Below, one piece after another: positions 1 through 12,702 of a stretch of DNA of 64,000 bases. The stretch spans positions 80,227,955 through 80,291,954 of the forward strand of contig OY755039.1 of the NCBI GenBank assembly GCA_963576565.1, read 5' to 3'. How positions within the stretch are numbered: position 1 is the first letter of the stretch; every line of letters begins with the position of its first letter. The notes beneath the pieces were generated by a model. It searched no databases, was not told the DNA's origin, and was given only the letters and a program-made list of their open reading frames with translations. The translations under genes were made by a program, and so were the position numbers. This DNA comes from Aspidapion aeneum (lineage: Eukaryota > Arthropoda > Insecta > Coleoptera > Brentidae).

Positions 1-67
1 GAGATTTTTGCAATGGGAGTCTACCAAGCTAGACTGAAATATAATTTTTCCTCTTGTGACACACGAT

Positions 68-318
68 TAGTGGCGGATCCAGAATTTCCTAGGGGGAGGG
101 GCCAAAGTGGCAGCAAACATCAAACTATTTATTTTTGTGTTTATTCATAGGTCTGAGTTTTAAAATTAAGCGGCAATAGGTGGTTCAACTTTTTGAAAAC
201 TTAAGTAGATTTTGTTAACAAATTTAAATAAGTGATGCGGCAGAAGTAAAAACACAATCTTTGTCTGGAAGGAGGGGGGTGCCCGGGCCCCTCTGTCCCC
301 CTCCTGGATCCGCCACAG
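68..318. mobile_element. hAT-like MITE
   Basis: Perfect 13-bp inverted repeats, GTGGCGGATCCAG at 70-82 and its complement at 304-316, bound about 250 bp with no coding capacity. The GTGGCGGATCYAG end resembles hAT-type termini and also the element at 31722-31849, which has an 8-bp target duplication. No matching duplication is seen here, so the hAT call rests on the termini only. The interior is AT-rich with G- and C-runs just inside each end. Confidence 0.6.
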
Positions 319-1225
319 CCCAGAAATAGCGGTTTAATTCAATTCAGCTACACCGCCATAATGTTAAAAAAATATTAGATTGGTTTTTGAGATATTAATC
401 ATCAAAGTTGCATGCTAAATTTTTCAAATGATTTATGTTTATATAGTCTGGGGACGGTCTGACGCATTCCGTTCCACATTTTTATGACACTAAAAATAGC
501 ATAGCAACGATATGTATTAGTAGATAGGATAATAAATCATTGGACGATAAGATGTGCATTGAAAACACCCAGAGGCGGACATTTAATAATAATTATAAAC
601 CAAATACCTGGTGATTATATTATTCATGAGCGTATACAAGTAGCTTTGAAGGCTTAAGGTCTTTCAAAAACGTAGACATATATTATATTCGAAATCTACA
701 GTTTTCTACATCTTAATCTAAGTATACCAAATAAAAGAAAAACAAAATGTCCTAGAATTTTTTTTGATACGCCTCTGTAATATTGAAAATAAAATATTAC
801 TTATTAATGACAAAAAATGTTTTTTTTGGGACTAAAATTCTTTTTACCAGAATATATTTTTTAACTTTTTATTAATTTTAAAAAAATTAAAAATCAACTT
901 TATTTTCGATAACAATAACGAAATAAAGTTTTCAATAAATCCTTAAATAAAAACCTGAAAAAGCGTCTGTACGTATACTAAAGCGTCTGCTCTTGAAAAG
1001 GTTCACTGCAATTAAAATGCGTTCCAAAAAAAAATTACAAACAAGCACTTTCTAGAAAATTTATCCAAAATCTGGAAGGAATATTTCCATTTTGTTAACC
1101 CTGAATTTTTCGCTGCGACATAGGCCGCGTGAACGGAACACTGGTTCGCAGTCCAAGGGCGGTTCTTGAACAAAAGTCTGGGGTGGTAACTAAATGGTCT
1201 ATAGTTTTTCCAACTTTCCAACATT
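319..1225. other. AT-rich intergenic stretch, no gene seen
   Basis: No open frame with a recognisable product, no RNA gene and no clear repeat boundary. The sequence is AT-rich with long A and T runs, as expected of decayed repeat DNA. Confidence 0.5.
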
Positions 1226-1604
1226 CAAACACTCCACACTTTATGCTATTCGTTTTGGGAGGTTGAAATCGTTGTTAAACCAAACCGAAACCAAGCCTAA
1301 CCTTGGTCAATTGATCGGAAACCTATCCTAACCTATTTGAAATCGTTTGCTTTTCAAGCGCTAATCTTTAATCGGTTCCAATACTCTAAAATTAAAATGG
1401 AGTGGATAGCAAGTGGAGGGTGAATAGAAACAAAAACAAAATTCTTTAAAATATACTAAATATACACTGCTGTTAAACCAAAACTACCTAGTAGTAATTA
1501 ATAAATTTTAATTAAAGTTGTTTAAAAGAAAAAAAAATCCTAGGTGTGGGCCTCGAACCCATGACCTGCGGATCATGAGTCAAACACTCCACACTTTATG
1601 CTAT
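1226..1604. repeat. 24-bp exact direct repeat flanking ~330 bp
   Basis: The 24-bp word beginning CAAACACTCCACACTTTATG occurs identically at 1226-1249 and 1581-1604. The second copy forms the D-arm part of the tRNA-like sequence at 1539-1605. This could be a long target duplication or a local copying event; neither is proven. Confidence 0.6.
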
Positions 1605-1605
1605 C
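1539..1605 (-). pseudogene. Decayed tRNA-like sequence (possible SINE head)
   Basis: Read on the minus strand this shows a T-arm with the B-box-like GGGTTCGAGGCCC, a variable segment AGGTC, an anticodon loop CTCATGA (anticodon CAT, Met-type) and a D-arm-like TAGCATAAAGTGTGG. It is followed by a T8-9 run that could act as a Pol III terminator. The anticodon stem is mismatched and the acceptor stem does not pair, so this is a tRNA relic or a tRNA-derived SINE head rather than a working tRNA. Confidence 0.4.
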
Positions 1606-2022
1606 TATAAGCTTATATAGAATATCTTTTTGAACTACATCTCGATTGCGTCAGTAATATTTAAAAAATATCCAATCTGGAATATAAAAACAAATAAAAA
1701 TCTGGGTAGGTCCTTACAAGATCTAAACTTAAGCATAGACTAATAGTGCAATTACCGAGGGTATTGTAAAATATTTTTGCGTATTTTTGTCTTCTTTGCA
1801 CTTCTTTGTGTCCCTAAAAAATACTTTGAATACCGAGTTGAATATACTTTATCGAGTATTTTGCGAGGGAATTGATCCCTCTTCGTCCCTCTTTTATTGA
1901 ACTTTTATCAAAAATAAATTTTTATTGGTATGGACAAAAAAAGTCCGTTTATTTTTATATTTTTATAGCATCAAAAAAGTTTTTATGACCTCGTTACGCC
2001 TCGTTATGACCAAAATAATTCA

Positions 2023-2457
2023 GTCCTGTTGGGTCCTGTCAGGTACTGTCGTGGTCCTGTTGGGTCCTGTCGAGTACTGTCGTGTACTGTTGGGTCCTGT
2101 CGGGTCCTGTTGAGTACTGTCGTGTACTGTTGGGTCCTGTCGTGTACTGTCGAGTACTGTTGGGTCCTGTTGGTTACTGTTGGGTCCTGTCGGATCCTGT
2201 CGAGTACTGTTGGGTCCTGTCGCGTACTGTTGGGTCCTGTTGAGTACTGTTGGGTCCTGTTGGGTCCTGTCGTGTACTGTCGAGTACTGTTGGGTCCTGT
2301 TGGGTACTGTTGGGTCCTGTCGAGTACTGTTGAGTACTGTTGGGTCCTGTTGAGTACTGTCGAGTCCTGTTGGGTCCTGTCGTGTACTGTCGAGTACTGT
2401 TGGGTCCTGTTGGGTACTGTTGGGTCCTGTCGGGTCCTGTCGAGTACTGTTGAGTAA
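2023..2457. repeat. 10-bp minisatellite, left block (~43 units)
   Basis: A tandem array of decamers alternates between two variants, TGGGTCCTGT and CGAGTACTGT-like units. The long open frames on both strands here come from the repeat and are not genes. The same decamer returns at 7621-7690, on the far side of the CR1-type LINE. Confidence 0.9.
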
Positions 2458-2948
2458 AAGTATGTCAGCGTCAGATGTGGCCACCGTATATTTTGTTTAT
2501 CAAATTTCAACAGTGTAGTTTTGCTATATTTGAGACCAAATTAATTTATAAAAAGTAGTGCAGTGATGTTTTTAACTTAATGTGAACAAACTACACATGT
2601 AATTTAGACCAAAAAACTCGTAAGTCTTGAATTTAGCGACAAACAACACGCTTAACCTTAGTTTTTTTGCTGCTGTTTAAAACAAAGTATCAGTAACATA
2701 TTTTTAGTACTGAGTCGCGACGATTTTTTATCATTTGTACAATTTTATACTTATTGGGACTATATCTGTTGGTTTTTGCCATAACTGCGTAACCCTGATC
2801 GCGAACTGAGTAGGGACAATTTAGACTTTATTATTTTATTTTGTAATTATTTGTTAATATAATGTTTTTGTAGTGTCGCAATCTTTTTGGATTTTAGTAA
2901 ATTTTAAAATTTTATTACTATATATTATTATTAATATTTTTAACAAAA

Positions 2949-4570
2949 ATGTCTGCATTTAAGTGTTGTAGAAGTCGGGAAATTACCCTTTATTTTTGTG
3001 TTGTGTGTAACAGTGTGGTGCACAAAGGCTGCTGGACAAGGGCAAATAAACAGTTTGAAATTGTTAGAGATAGCTTTATAATTTGTTCGCCTGCGTGTGC
3101 GGATCGTGCAAATGATCAGAATCCTGATATATCAGATATTATTAAAGCAATAATAGCTGCCCAACAAGTTGAAATCAATGAAAAAACTATGCACATTCAA
3201 AGACTTCAAAGAAATTCGGTTTCTCTACTTGAGGAAGCCTCTAGTCTAGAGGATGAAGATACCATCAAAATTGAAGAGCTAAATGCCACCATTGCTCGCT
3301 TAAGTAAAATAATTAAGGAACAAAAAGAACTTATAGGCAAAACACTCGTAGAAAAAAGTTCTGCATCGGTCCAAACACGGTTAGATGTATGTAATAGAAA
3401 AGTTCAAACTCAACAAATATTCTATGAAACAATATATACGCAAACTGATGAACATTTGAAAAATGAAAATCATGACGTTATTTGCCAAACGGAAATAAAT
3501 TTTGTAGATAAAATGACACAAATAATCAAACCCAGTTAGAACTTAAAACATTTATAGATATTAATACACAAACAGATAACCTAAACTTGGAAGAATTTAA
3601 CCAAAAAAATGGTGATATTTTTTATGAATTAAACTATCTTCAAGAACGTAATAAGCAGTTAATTACAAGCATAGAGGTTTTGGAAGCTGAAATTAAAAGT
3701 TTTGGTAATGAATCTCAAGTAAAAAATTCAAAACAAGCAGGACAGAGCAATGTATCTGACAAAAATCTAAGTGGCAAACCAAGAGTTGTTATTTTAACTG
3801 ATGACTACGGGAAGTTTTTATACCCAGCGCTTGAGAAACAATTAGGTGCAAATTTCTCTATCCAAACTATATGCAAACCATACGCTAAATTTAAAGATAT
3901 TGTTAAGAGTATAGACAGTGATATGCAGCTATCAGATAAAGATTTCGTTTTAGTCATGGCGGGTACGAATAACACATGCTTGCAACAAGAAGAAATTTTG
4001 CTTCTTACAAACAAATGTTTTTTAACAAATCTGATTTTTTGTCCAATTCCTATTAACTATAACTTAAATAATGTGGAAAACCTCACGATAGTAAACCATA
4101 ACTTAAAAAGTATAATTTCAGAGCTAAGGTATTATTCTAATCATATTGATTACTTAAACATTGAAGATAAATTTGACCATTGTGAGTTTGTGCAAAATAG
4201 AATTTATCTTAACAAAAAAGGCTTGTTTAAATTGTCAAGATTTATTAAGGTTGCTATAGAAGATTTTAACATTAATACATTAAATAATCTTATTCATATA
4301 AAATGTAACAACAGAGTGGTTGAGAAGGTGTCGGAAATATCGAAGGAAAAACCTTATTCTAATGAAATTGAGATTGTAGACCTTATAGATTTGGATGATG
4401 TCGAACTTGTAGAGACATTATCTGACATGAATATGAATAGCGTAGTTAAGGAGAAGAACAGACAAATATCTAGTTATGAATTAATAGACTTGGAATTTTT
4501 TAGTTTGGATGATATTGATGTGGTGCAACCTTTTTTAGAAATGGACAGGAGCAAACAGATAACTCACTAA
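2949..4570 (+). pseudogene. CR1-type LINE ORF1 (PHD finger + esterase-like), frameshifted
   Basis: ORF1 proteins of this group bind the element RNA. The start ATG at 2949 opens a Cys/His cluster (C6/C7, C17, C20, H25, C28, C46, C50) of PHD-finger type. Next come a Glu/Lys-rich coiled-coil-like stretch and repeated QTD words. A one-base frameshift near 3520-3535 gives a TAG at 3537-3539; similarity to the expected protein continues in the next frame to TAA at 4568-4570. The downstream half holds an SGNH-esterase-like segment with VLVMAGTNN as block III. The expected block I serine is not seen (ILTDD at that place). ORF2 begins 9 bp after the stop. The protein is not made whole from this copy. 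Confidence 0.75.
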
Positions 4571-4578
4571 CGCTTGGT

Positions 4579-7421
4579 ATGGATATTTTTTATGTAAATA
4601 TTTGTAGCTTACTTGCTGATGGAAGAAAGGATCTTCTTATAAAAAACATAGAAACTTTTAACCCATCTGTTGTGCTACTTAGTGAAACTTGTGTTACAGA
4701 AAATATTATGGATTTTGAAATTAAAATAGATGGTTTTAGAATTGTACGTTGTAATTCGAACAGCCGGAATACGGGAGGAGTGATTGCCTACATCCGTTTG
4801 AACACAGAATTTAAACTTATTAAAAATATTTCATTAGATAATGGTTATTGGTGTATGTTTTTTAAAGTCATTATTGACAGGGCTGAGTGGCTACTTTATG
4901 TAGTATATAAGTCTCCCAGTTTTTCTAATTCCTCATTTCTTGAAACATTTGAGGATTTATGTTCAGAATTTTTACCCAATAATAAAAAAGTTATTTTTGT
5001 AGGGGATTTTGATATTGATTACTCTCGTCATTTATTTTATAGTAAAAAGCTTAAAGATATTGTTGCTCTTTATGGTATGAAGCAAGTAATCGAAAAATAC
5101 ACGAGAATTACAGAAAATACCAAATCAACCATTGATCTAGTCATAACAAACTGTGATAATAAAATGGCTTGTAGGGTAAACACTACTCCCAAAATAAGTG
5201 ATCACTTTAGCATATCAATTTGGTTAAGTCAAAATACAAATAAGCCTAACACCAAAAACTTAGCCAAAAAGTTAGTTAGAAATTTTAGTAATTTTAATCT
5301 AGATAAGATCTGTGATAGACTAATAGGTTTAGAATTTCCTTTAGATAGTACTGACGTTGATTTTATTTATCAAAATTTTTTAAATGTCTGTGAAGGTGTT
5401 ATTAATGAAATTTGTCCTCTCAAAGAAATACGTATTCATGGTAACGATCTGCCTTGGTATGACTATGAAGTACATCTTGCTGCTAGAGAACGGGATGTTG
5501 CTTTTAAGTCCTTTAATAATAACCATTTTGAATCTGATAAGCAGGCTTTATGGAATAGATATAAAAAGGAACGAAATAATGTAGTAAGTTTGCTTAAAAT
5601 AAAAAAAAGATGCCTATTTTAAAGATCAAATTGATGCTAATTTTCATAATAGTAAACAAATGTGGCAAACTCTTAAAAAACTGTTAAAAGAGGGCAAAAC
5701 AAGCTTTGATTCCAGTTCCATTGCTTTTGTTGTTGATGGTAAGGAAAAATCAATTTCTGGTGATAAAGAGATAGCTGAGAATTTTAACAAATATTTTATT
5801 GAAAGTGTCTTAGAAATAGTAAGTAGCATAGATGAAAGCGATGTATGGTCTCCGGCTGGATACCCAAGTGTCAGCTCACGCTTTTTTAAATTTAATAAGT
5901 TAACACTAAAAGACTTGAAAATTATACTTGCGTCTCTTGACAACAAATGCAATCCAAATGACGTATTGAATTCTAAAATGCTTAAAAATATTGGGAGAGT
6001 AGTTGGCCATGTGCTACTTCATTTGGTTAATACGTGTCTCGAAATGGGCAAATTTCCAAAGTTGCTGAGATCAAGCATGGTTGTTCCTGTTCCTAAAGTG
6101 AAAAACTCAAAATTATTTAGTGATTTTCGACCAATAAACACTTTGCCAGCAATTGAGAAAATGTTGGAGCTTGCTGTGTACAATCAGCTAATGCACTATT
6201 TTACAAGTAACAACATACTTATGGAAAACCAATCTGGATTTAGGGCAAAGCATTCTTGTGAGACGGCATTGCAACTGACACTGGCAAACTGGCATCAGAT
6301 AATTGACAAAAATCAATATATTGTCGTAGTTTTTCTTGACTTAAGAAGAGCGTTTGAAACCATCGATAGAAACATTCTTCTTAAAAAGCTTGAGTACTAT
6401 GGGATAGGTGGGGCCGTGCTTGGTCTGGCAAAGGAGTTTCTCGAAAATAGAGTTCAGACGACCGTGATAAACAACATGGTGTCATCAGTTCAAGAAAATA
6501 AGTTAGGAGTTCCTCAAGGGAGTGTCTTGGGACCCTTATTCTTTATAGCCTATATTAACGATATCGAAATGAATGTCAATTTTGATTATTTAAATGTCTT
6601 TGCTGATGATACCTACTGTGGTGTAAATGATGAAAATTTGGATACTGCAGTTGTACGAATAAATACTGAACTTGCAGCTATGTCCAAATACTTAAAAACA
6701 AATAAACTAAAATTGAACACGTCTAAAACAAAGGCAATGATACTGTGCAAACAACACCTCTATGAAAAGATTGACTTGTCTAAAATAGACATAATTATAG
6801 ATGGTGAACGAATTGACATTGTTGACGACATAAAATATTTGGGTTTTATGCTGGAGAGAACACTTAGCCTAAAAAATCATTTTAATTATATATACAAAAA
6901 AATTATTAAAAAATTGTACTTTTTGTCCCGTGTATCCAAAAGTTTATCTGTTCAATCTACAATAACTGTGTATAAAACTATAGTACAACCATTTTGATTA
7001 TTGTGCAAGTGTTTTATATTTTTTAGATAATAATTGTAAAGGATCGTTACAAAAACTACAAAATAGGGGAATGAGAATAATTCTTAGGTCTAATAGAACT
7101 CCTATAGATCTAATGCTTAACGCTTTAAACTGGCTGAGCGTTGATAACAGACTGAAATACTTTATGCTTATTTTTATTTATAAAATAGTTAATCATTTAC
7201 ACCCTCCATATTTCAGCAAATTTATAACGTTTAATTTAGAGATACACAATTACCCTACAAGAAATAGATTTCATTTTAACATTCCTAGAGTAAATACCAG
7301 CAAATGTGCTAATTCACTATTTGTGAAAGGCCTGCAAGAGTATAATAATTTGTCAATTGAAACCAAAAACTCAAGTTCGCTGAACATATTTAAAAGCAAG
7401 ATCAAAGAATTGCTGTTTTAA
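4579..7421 (+). pseudogene. CR1-type LINE ORF2 (endonuclease + reverse transcriptase), frameshifted
   Basis: ORF2 normally nicks the target and reverse-transcribes the element RNA. From ATG 4579 an AP-like endonuclease is readable: NICS near the start, LSET with the catalytic Glu at about residue 36, and SDHFSI near the end. The usual GDFN motif reads GDFD. A frameshift in an A8 run (5601-5608) creates a stop at 5620-5622. The reverse transcriptase continues in another frame, with SGFRAKHSCETALQ, LDLRRAFETID, GVPQGSVLGPL and the FADD active site. A second one-base loss near 6988 stops that frame at 6997. The C-terminal domain continues from about 6990 to TAA at 7421. In total about 945 codons, normal for the family, but in three pieces. 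Confidence 0.82.
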
Positions 7422-7620
7422 ACTTAATTCGATATTAATAATATATACAGACTAAGAAATATTTTATTAATGTATTATGTGTTTTTGTGTATACCTTACT
7501 ATTGATTATTATTATGTTTTTTTTGTTATCACTATTATTATTATTTGATAAATTAATGTTATTAGCTATCTTGTATTATGAGTTTCTAAACAACGAATAA
7601 AGAGAATAAAAAGTTATTAT

Positions 7621-7690
7621 TACTGTTGGGTCCTGTCGGGTCCTGTCGCGTACTGTTGGGTCCTGTCGTGGTACTGTCGGGTCCTGTTGT
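7621..7690. repeat. 10-bp minisatellite, right block
   Basis: Six to seven decamers of the same TGGGTCCTGT / CGNGTACTGT type as at 2023-2457, directly after the LINE tail. Confidence 0.85.
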
Positions 7691-7779
7691 GAAATTTGTA
7701 CAGTACTGTTGAAAGCTGATGACCCCTCGGTATGTATACTTGGCCCTATAAAAAAAAATGATAAAAAAGGATAAAAAAA

Positions 7780-10700
7780 ATGAATCCATTTTCTATCCGC
7801 TTTTTGAAATCCTTTTTCTGACCTTTGGGGGATAGAAAGTGTTAAGTATTAAAATGGATAACAAATTTTTAATTCATTTCAATACAGATCCTGGCATACA
7901 AAATAAATCCATTTTGAAACATTCTATCCTTTTGTATACACTTTTTGGCATTCAAAGTAAATCCATTTCAATACACTTTTTGGCATTCAAAAGAAATCCA
8001 TTTCTATGTCATTAAGGGGATTTATTTTTAATCCCCTTTAATCCATAAAATCTTTACCCCTTTTAAGAATAGAGAATGAATACATTTTAATACCTTCGAG
8101 ATCTACATTTTCAATCCTTTCTTATCCAAAAACAGGATTTCAAAAAGCGTATGCAATTAGCATTAAAAAGTATATAAACATTCCATCCATTTCAATACAC
8201 TTTGTGGCATTCAAAAGGAATCCATTTCTATGTCATTAAGGGGATTTATTTTTAATCCCCTTTAATCCATAAAATCTTTAACCTTGTGAATCCCCTTTTA
8301 AGAATAGAGAATGAATACAGTTTAATACCTTCGAGATCTACATTTTCAATCCTTTCTTATCCAAAAAAAGGATTTCAAAAAGCGTATGCAATTTGCATTA
8401 AAAAGTATATAAACATTCCATCCATTTCAATACACTTTTTGGCATTCAAAAGGAATCCATTTCTATGTCATTAAGGGGATTTATTTTTAATCCCCTTTAA
8501 TCCATAAAATCTTTAACCTATGGAATCCCCTTTTAAAAATAGAGAATGAATACATTTTAATACTTCCTAGATCTACATTTTCAATCCTTTCGTATCCAAA
8601 AAAATGATTTGAAAAGGCGAATTAAATTGTCATTAAAAAGTATATAAACATTCCATCCATTTCAATACACTTTGTGGCATTCAAAAGGAATCCCTTTCTA
8701 TCTCATTAAGGGTTTATGTTTTTAATTCCCTGCCATTCATAAACTACTTATCCTTTTAAATCCCCTTTTAAGTATGCAGAATGAATACAGAAAATCTACA
8801 TTTTCAATCCTTTCTTATCCAAAAAAAGGATTTGAAAAGGCGTATTAAATTGGCATTAAAAAGTATACACACATTTCATCCATTTCAATATACTTTGTGA
8901 CATTCAAAAGGAATCCATTTCTATCCCATTAAGGGTTGTTATTTTGAATTCTCTTCAATCCATAAAGTATTTATCATTTTAAGTCCCCTTTTAAGTATAC
9001 AGAATTAATACATTTTAATACCTCCAAAATTCACATTTTCAATTCTTTCTTATCCGAAAAAAGTATTTGAAATGGCGTATTAAATTGTCATTAAAAAGTA
9101 TATAAACATTCCATCCATTTCGATACACTTTTTGGCATTCAAAAGGAATCCATTTCTATGTCATTAAGGGGATTTATTTTTAATCCCCTTTAATCCATAA
9201 AATCTTTAACCTTTTGAATCCCCTTTCAAGAATAGAGAATGAATACATTTTAATACCTTCGAGATCTACATTTCCAATCCTTTCTTATCCAAAAAAAGGA
9301 TTTCAAAAAGCGTATGCAATTAGCATTAAAGAGCATATAAACATTCCATCCATTTCAATACACTTTGTGGCATTCAAAAGGAATCCCTTTCTATCTCATT
9401 AAGGGTTTTTATTTTTAATCCCCTGCAATCCATAAACTACTTATCCTTTTAAATCCCCTTTTAAGTATGCAGAATGAATACATTTTAATACCTCCTAGAT
9501 CTACATTTTCAATCCTTTCTTATCCAAAAAAAGGATTTGAAAAGGCGTATTAAATTGGCATTAAAAAGTATACAAACATTTCATCAATTTCAATATACTT
9601 TGTGACATTCAAAAGGAATCCATTTCTATCCCATTAAGGGTTGTTATTTTGAATTCTCTTCAATCCATAAATTATTTATCCTTTTAAGTCCCCTTTTAAG
9701 TATACAGAATTAATACATTTTAATACCTCCAAAATTCACATTTTCAATTCTTTCTTATCCGAAAAAATGATTTGAAATGGCGTATTAAATTGTCATTAAA
9801 AAGTATATAAACATTCCATCCATTTCAATACACTTTTTGGCATTCAAAATGAATCCATTTCTATGTCATTAAGGGGATTTATTTTTAACCCCTTTAATCC
9901 ATAAAATCTTTAACCTTTTGAATCCCCTTTCAAGAATAGAGAATGAATACATTTTAATACCTTCGAGATCTACATTTTCAATCCTTTCTTATCCAAAAAA
10001 AGGATTTCAAAAAGCGTGTGCAATTAGCATTAAAAAGTATATAAACATTCCATCCATTTCATTACACTTTGTGGCATTCAAAAGGAATCCCTTTCTATCT
10101 CAGTAAGGGTTTTTATTTTTAATCCTCTGCAATCCATAAACTACTTATCCTTTTAAATCCCCTTTTAAGTATGCAGAATGAATACATTTTAATACCTCCT
10201 AGATCTACATTTTCAATCCTTTCTTATCCAAAAAAAGGATTTGAAAAGGCGTATTAAATTGGCATTAAAAAGTATACAAACATTTCATCCATTTCAATAT
10301 ACTTTGTGACATTCAAAAGAAATCCATTTCTATCCCATTAAGGGTTGTTATTTTTGAATTCTCTTCAATCCATAAATTATTTATCCTTTTAAGTCCCCTT
10401 TTAAGTATACATAATTAATACATTTTAATACCTCCAAAAGTCACATTTTCAATTCTTTCTTATCCGAAAAAAGGATTTGAAAAGGCGAATTAAATTATCA
10501 TTAAAAAGTATATAAACATTCCATCCATTTCAATACACTTTTTGGCATTCAAAAGAAATCCATTTCTATGTCATTAAGGGGATTTATTTTTAATCCCCTT
10601 TAATCCATAAAATCTTTAACCTTTTGAATCCCCTTTCAAGAATACAGAATGAATACATTTTAATACCTTCGAGATCTACATTTTCAATCCTTTCTTATCC

Positions 10701-12299
10701 AAAAAAAAGGATTTCAAAAAGCGTATGCAATTAGCATCAAAAAGTATATAAACATTCCATCCATTTTAATACACTTTGTGGAATTTAAAAGTTGAATTGT
10801 TATTTTTAATCCCCTTCAATCCGTAAACTACTTATCCTTTTAAATCCTCTTTTAAGTATGAAGAATGAATACATTTTAATACCTCCTAGATCTACATTTT
10901 GAATCCTTTCTTATCCAAAAAAAGGATTTGAAAAGGCGTATTAAATTGGCATTAAACAGTACACAAACATTTCATACATTTCAATACACTTTGTAACATT
11001 CAAAAGGTATCCATTTCCATCCCATTAAGGGTTTTTATTTTGAATTCTCTCCAATCCGTAGACTATTTATCCGTTTAAGTCCCCTTTTAAGTATACAGAA
11101 TTAATACATTTTAATACCTCCCAAATTCACATTTTCAATTCTTTCTTATCCAAAAAAAAAAGGATTTGAAAAGGTGTATTAAATTTTTATTAAAAAGTAT
11201 AAAAATATTCCATTCATTTGAATATACTTTTTGGCATTCAAAAGAAATCCATGTCTATGTCATTAAGGGGTTTTATATTGAATCCCCTTTAATCCATAAA
11301 ATATTTATCCTTTTGAATCCCCTTTCATGTATATAGAATGAATACATTTCATCCATTTCAATACACTTTGTGGCATTCAAAAGGAATCCCTTTCTATCCC
11401 ATTAAGGGTTGTTATTTTGAATTCTCTTCAATCCATAAACTATCTATCCTTTTAAGTCCCCTTTTAAGTATAGAGAATTACAACATTTTAATACCTCCGA
11501 AATTCACATTTTCAATTCTTTCTTATCCGAAAAAAGGATTTGAAAAGGCGTATTAAGTTGTCATTAAAAAGTATATAAACATTCCATCCATTTCAATACA
11601 CTTTGTGTCATTCAAAAAGAATCCATTTCTATACCATTAAGGGTTTTTTTAATCCCCTTCAATCCATAAAATAATTATCCTTTTGACTCCTCTTCCAAGT
11701 ATACAGAATAAATACATTTTAATACCTCCGAAATTTACATTTTCAATCCTGTCTTATCCAAAAAAAGGAATCCATTTCTATGTCATTAGGGGGTTTTATT
11801 TTTAATCCCCTTTAATCCAAAAAATCTTTAACCTTTTGAATCCCCTTTCAAGATTACCGAATGAATACATTTTAATACCTTCGAGATCTACATTTTTAAT
11901 TTTTAATGCTCTCTTATCCAAAAAAAGGATTTCAAAAAGCGTATGCAATTAGCATTAAAAAGTATATAAACATTCCATCCATTTCAATACAGTTTGTGGC
12001 ATTCAAAAAAAAAATAAAAAAATTACTTATCCTTTTAAATCCCCTTTTAAGTATGCAGAATGAATACATTTTAATACCTCATAGATCTATATTTTGAATC
12101 TTTTCTTATCCAAAAAAGGATTTGAAAAGGCATAATAAATTGGCATTAAAAAGTAGACAAACATTTCATCCATTTCAATACACTTTGTGACATTCAAAAG
12201 GAATCAATTTCTATCCTATTAAGGGTTTTTATTTTGAATTCTCTCCAATCCATAAACTATTTATCATTTTAAGTCCCTTTTTAAGTATACAGAATTAAT
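7780..12299. repeat. Satellite A, ~234-bp tandem array
   Basis: About 19 diverged copies of an AT-rich unit with landmarks TTAAGGGGATTTATTTTTAA, GAATACATTTTAATACCT and CTTATCCAAAAAAAGGATT. Spacing of equivalent points (8286, 9214, 9918) fits a 232-235 bp period. The short open frames that recur at this spacing are repeat artefacts. The array is cut at 12299 by the TIR transposon and resumes at 21828 in the same phase. Its left edge, near 7742, reads CCCTATAAAAAA. Confidence 0.88.
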
Positions 12300-12702
12300 G
12301 GGCAGTTCTTCAGAAAACCTGTGAAATGAGCTTCCCTTTTTTTTGAAAATATAATATTAAAAAATAAGCTTTTTATTGTCTGTTAAAAAGAAAATGCTTC
12401 AATATTTTGCATAGAGTATGTTTCCCAGAAAAAAAATGTATATTTTTGGAGAAAAAGTAAAAATAAGAAAAAGTGATTCAACAAAGCTGAGGTTATGTTA
12501 ACAAAGCTGATAAATTACTTAGAAAATATATGTAGTGAACAAATTTTACATAAAAAAGTCATAACAAAACAAAAAAAACTACTTTTTATCAAAAAACACA
12601 GCAAAAATAGAAGAATTTTAAAAAAAAGTATATTAACGAAACTGAGGTCAAGTTAACAAAGCTGATAAATTACTTAGAAAATATATATTGCAAAGCTTAT
12701 TG

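Larger units (their letters stand above)
2458..7620 (+). mobile_element. CR1-type non-LTR retrotransposon (LINE), decayed
   Basis: A near full-length LINE: about 490 bp of 5' leader, ORF1 with a PHD-like zinc finger and an esterase-like region, ORF2 with an AP-type endonuclease and reverse transcriptase, a short 3' UTR containing AATAAA-like words, and a TTATTATTA tail. The PHD-plus-esterase ORF1 is characteristic of the CR1/L2 group. The element is disabled by at least three single-base frameshifts. It starts where the left 10-bp minisatellite ends and stops where the right block begins, so it either inserted into the array or shares history with it. The 5' limit is set by the end of the array, not by a target duplication. 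Confidence 0.8.

Noticed and set aside
2004..2510. Long open frames on both strands (up to 168 codons)
   Set aside because: They are translations of a 10-bp tandem repeat and have no domain or codon signature.
8286..10106. Recurring 62-codon frames starting MNPL
   Set aside because: Each is the same stretch of the ~234-bp satellite; they recur with its period and lack selection signs.
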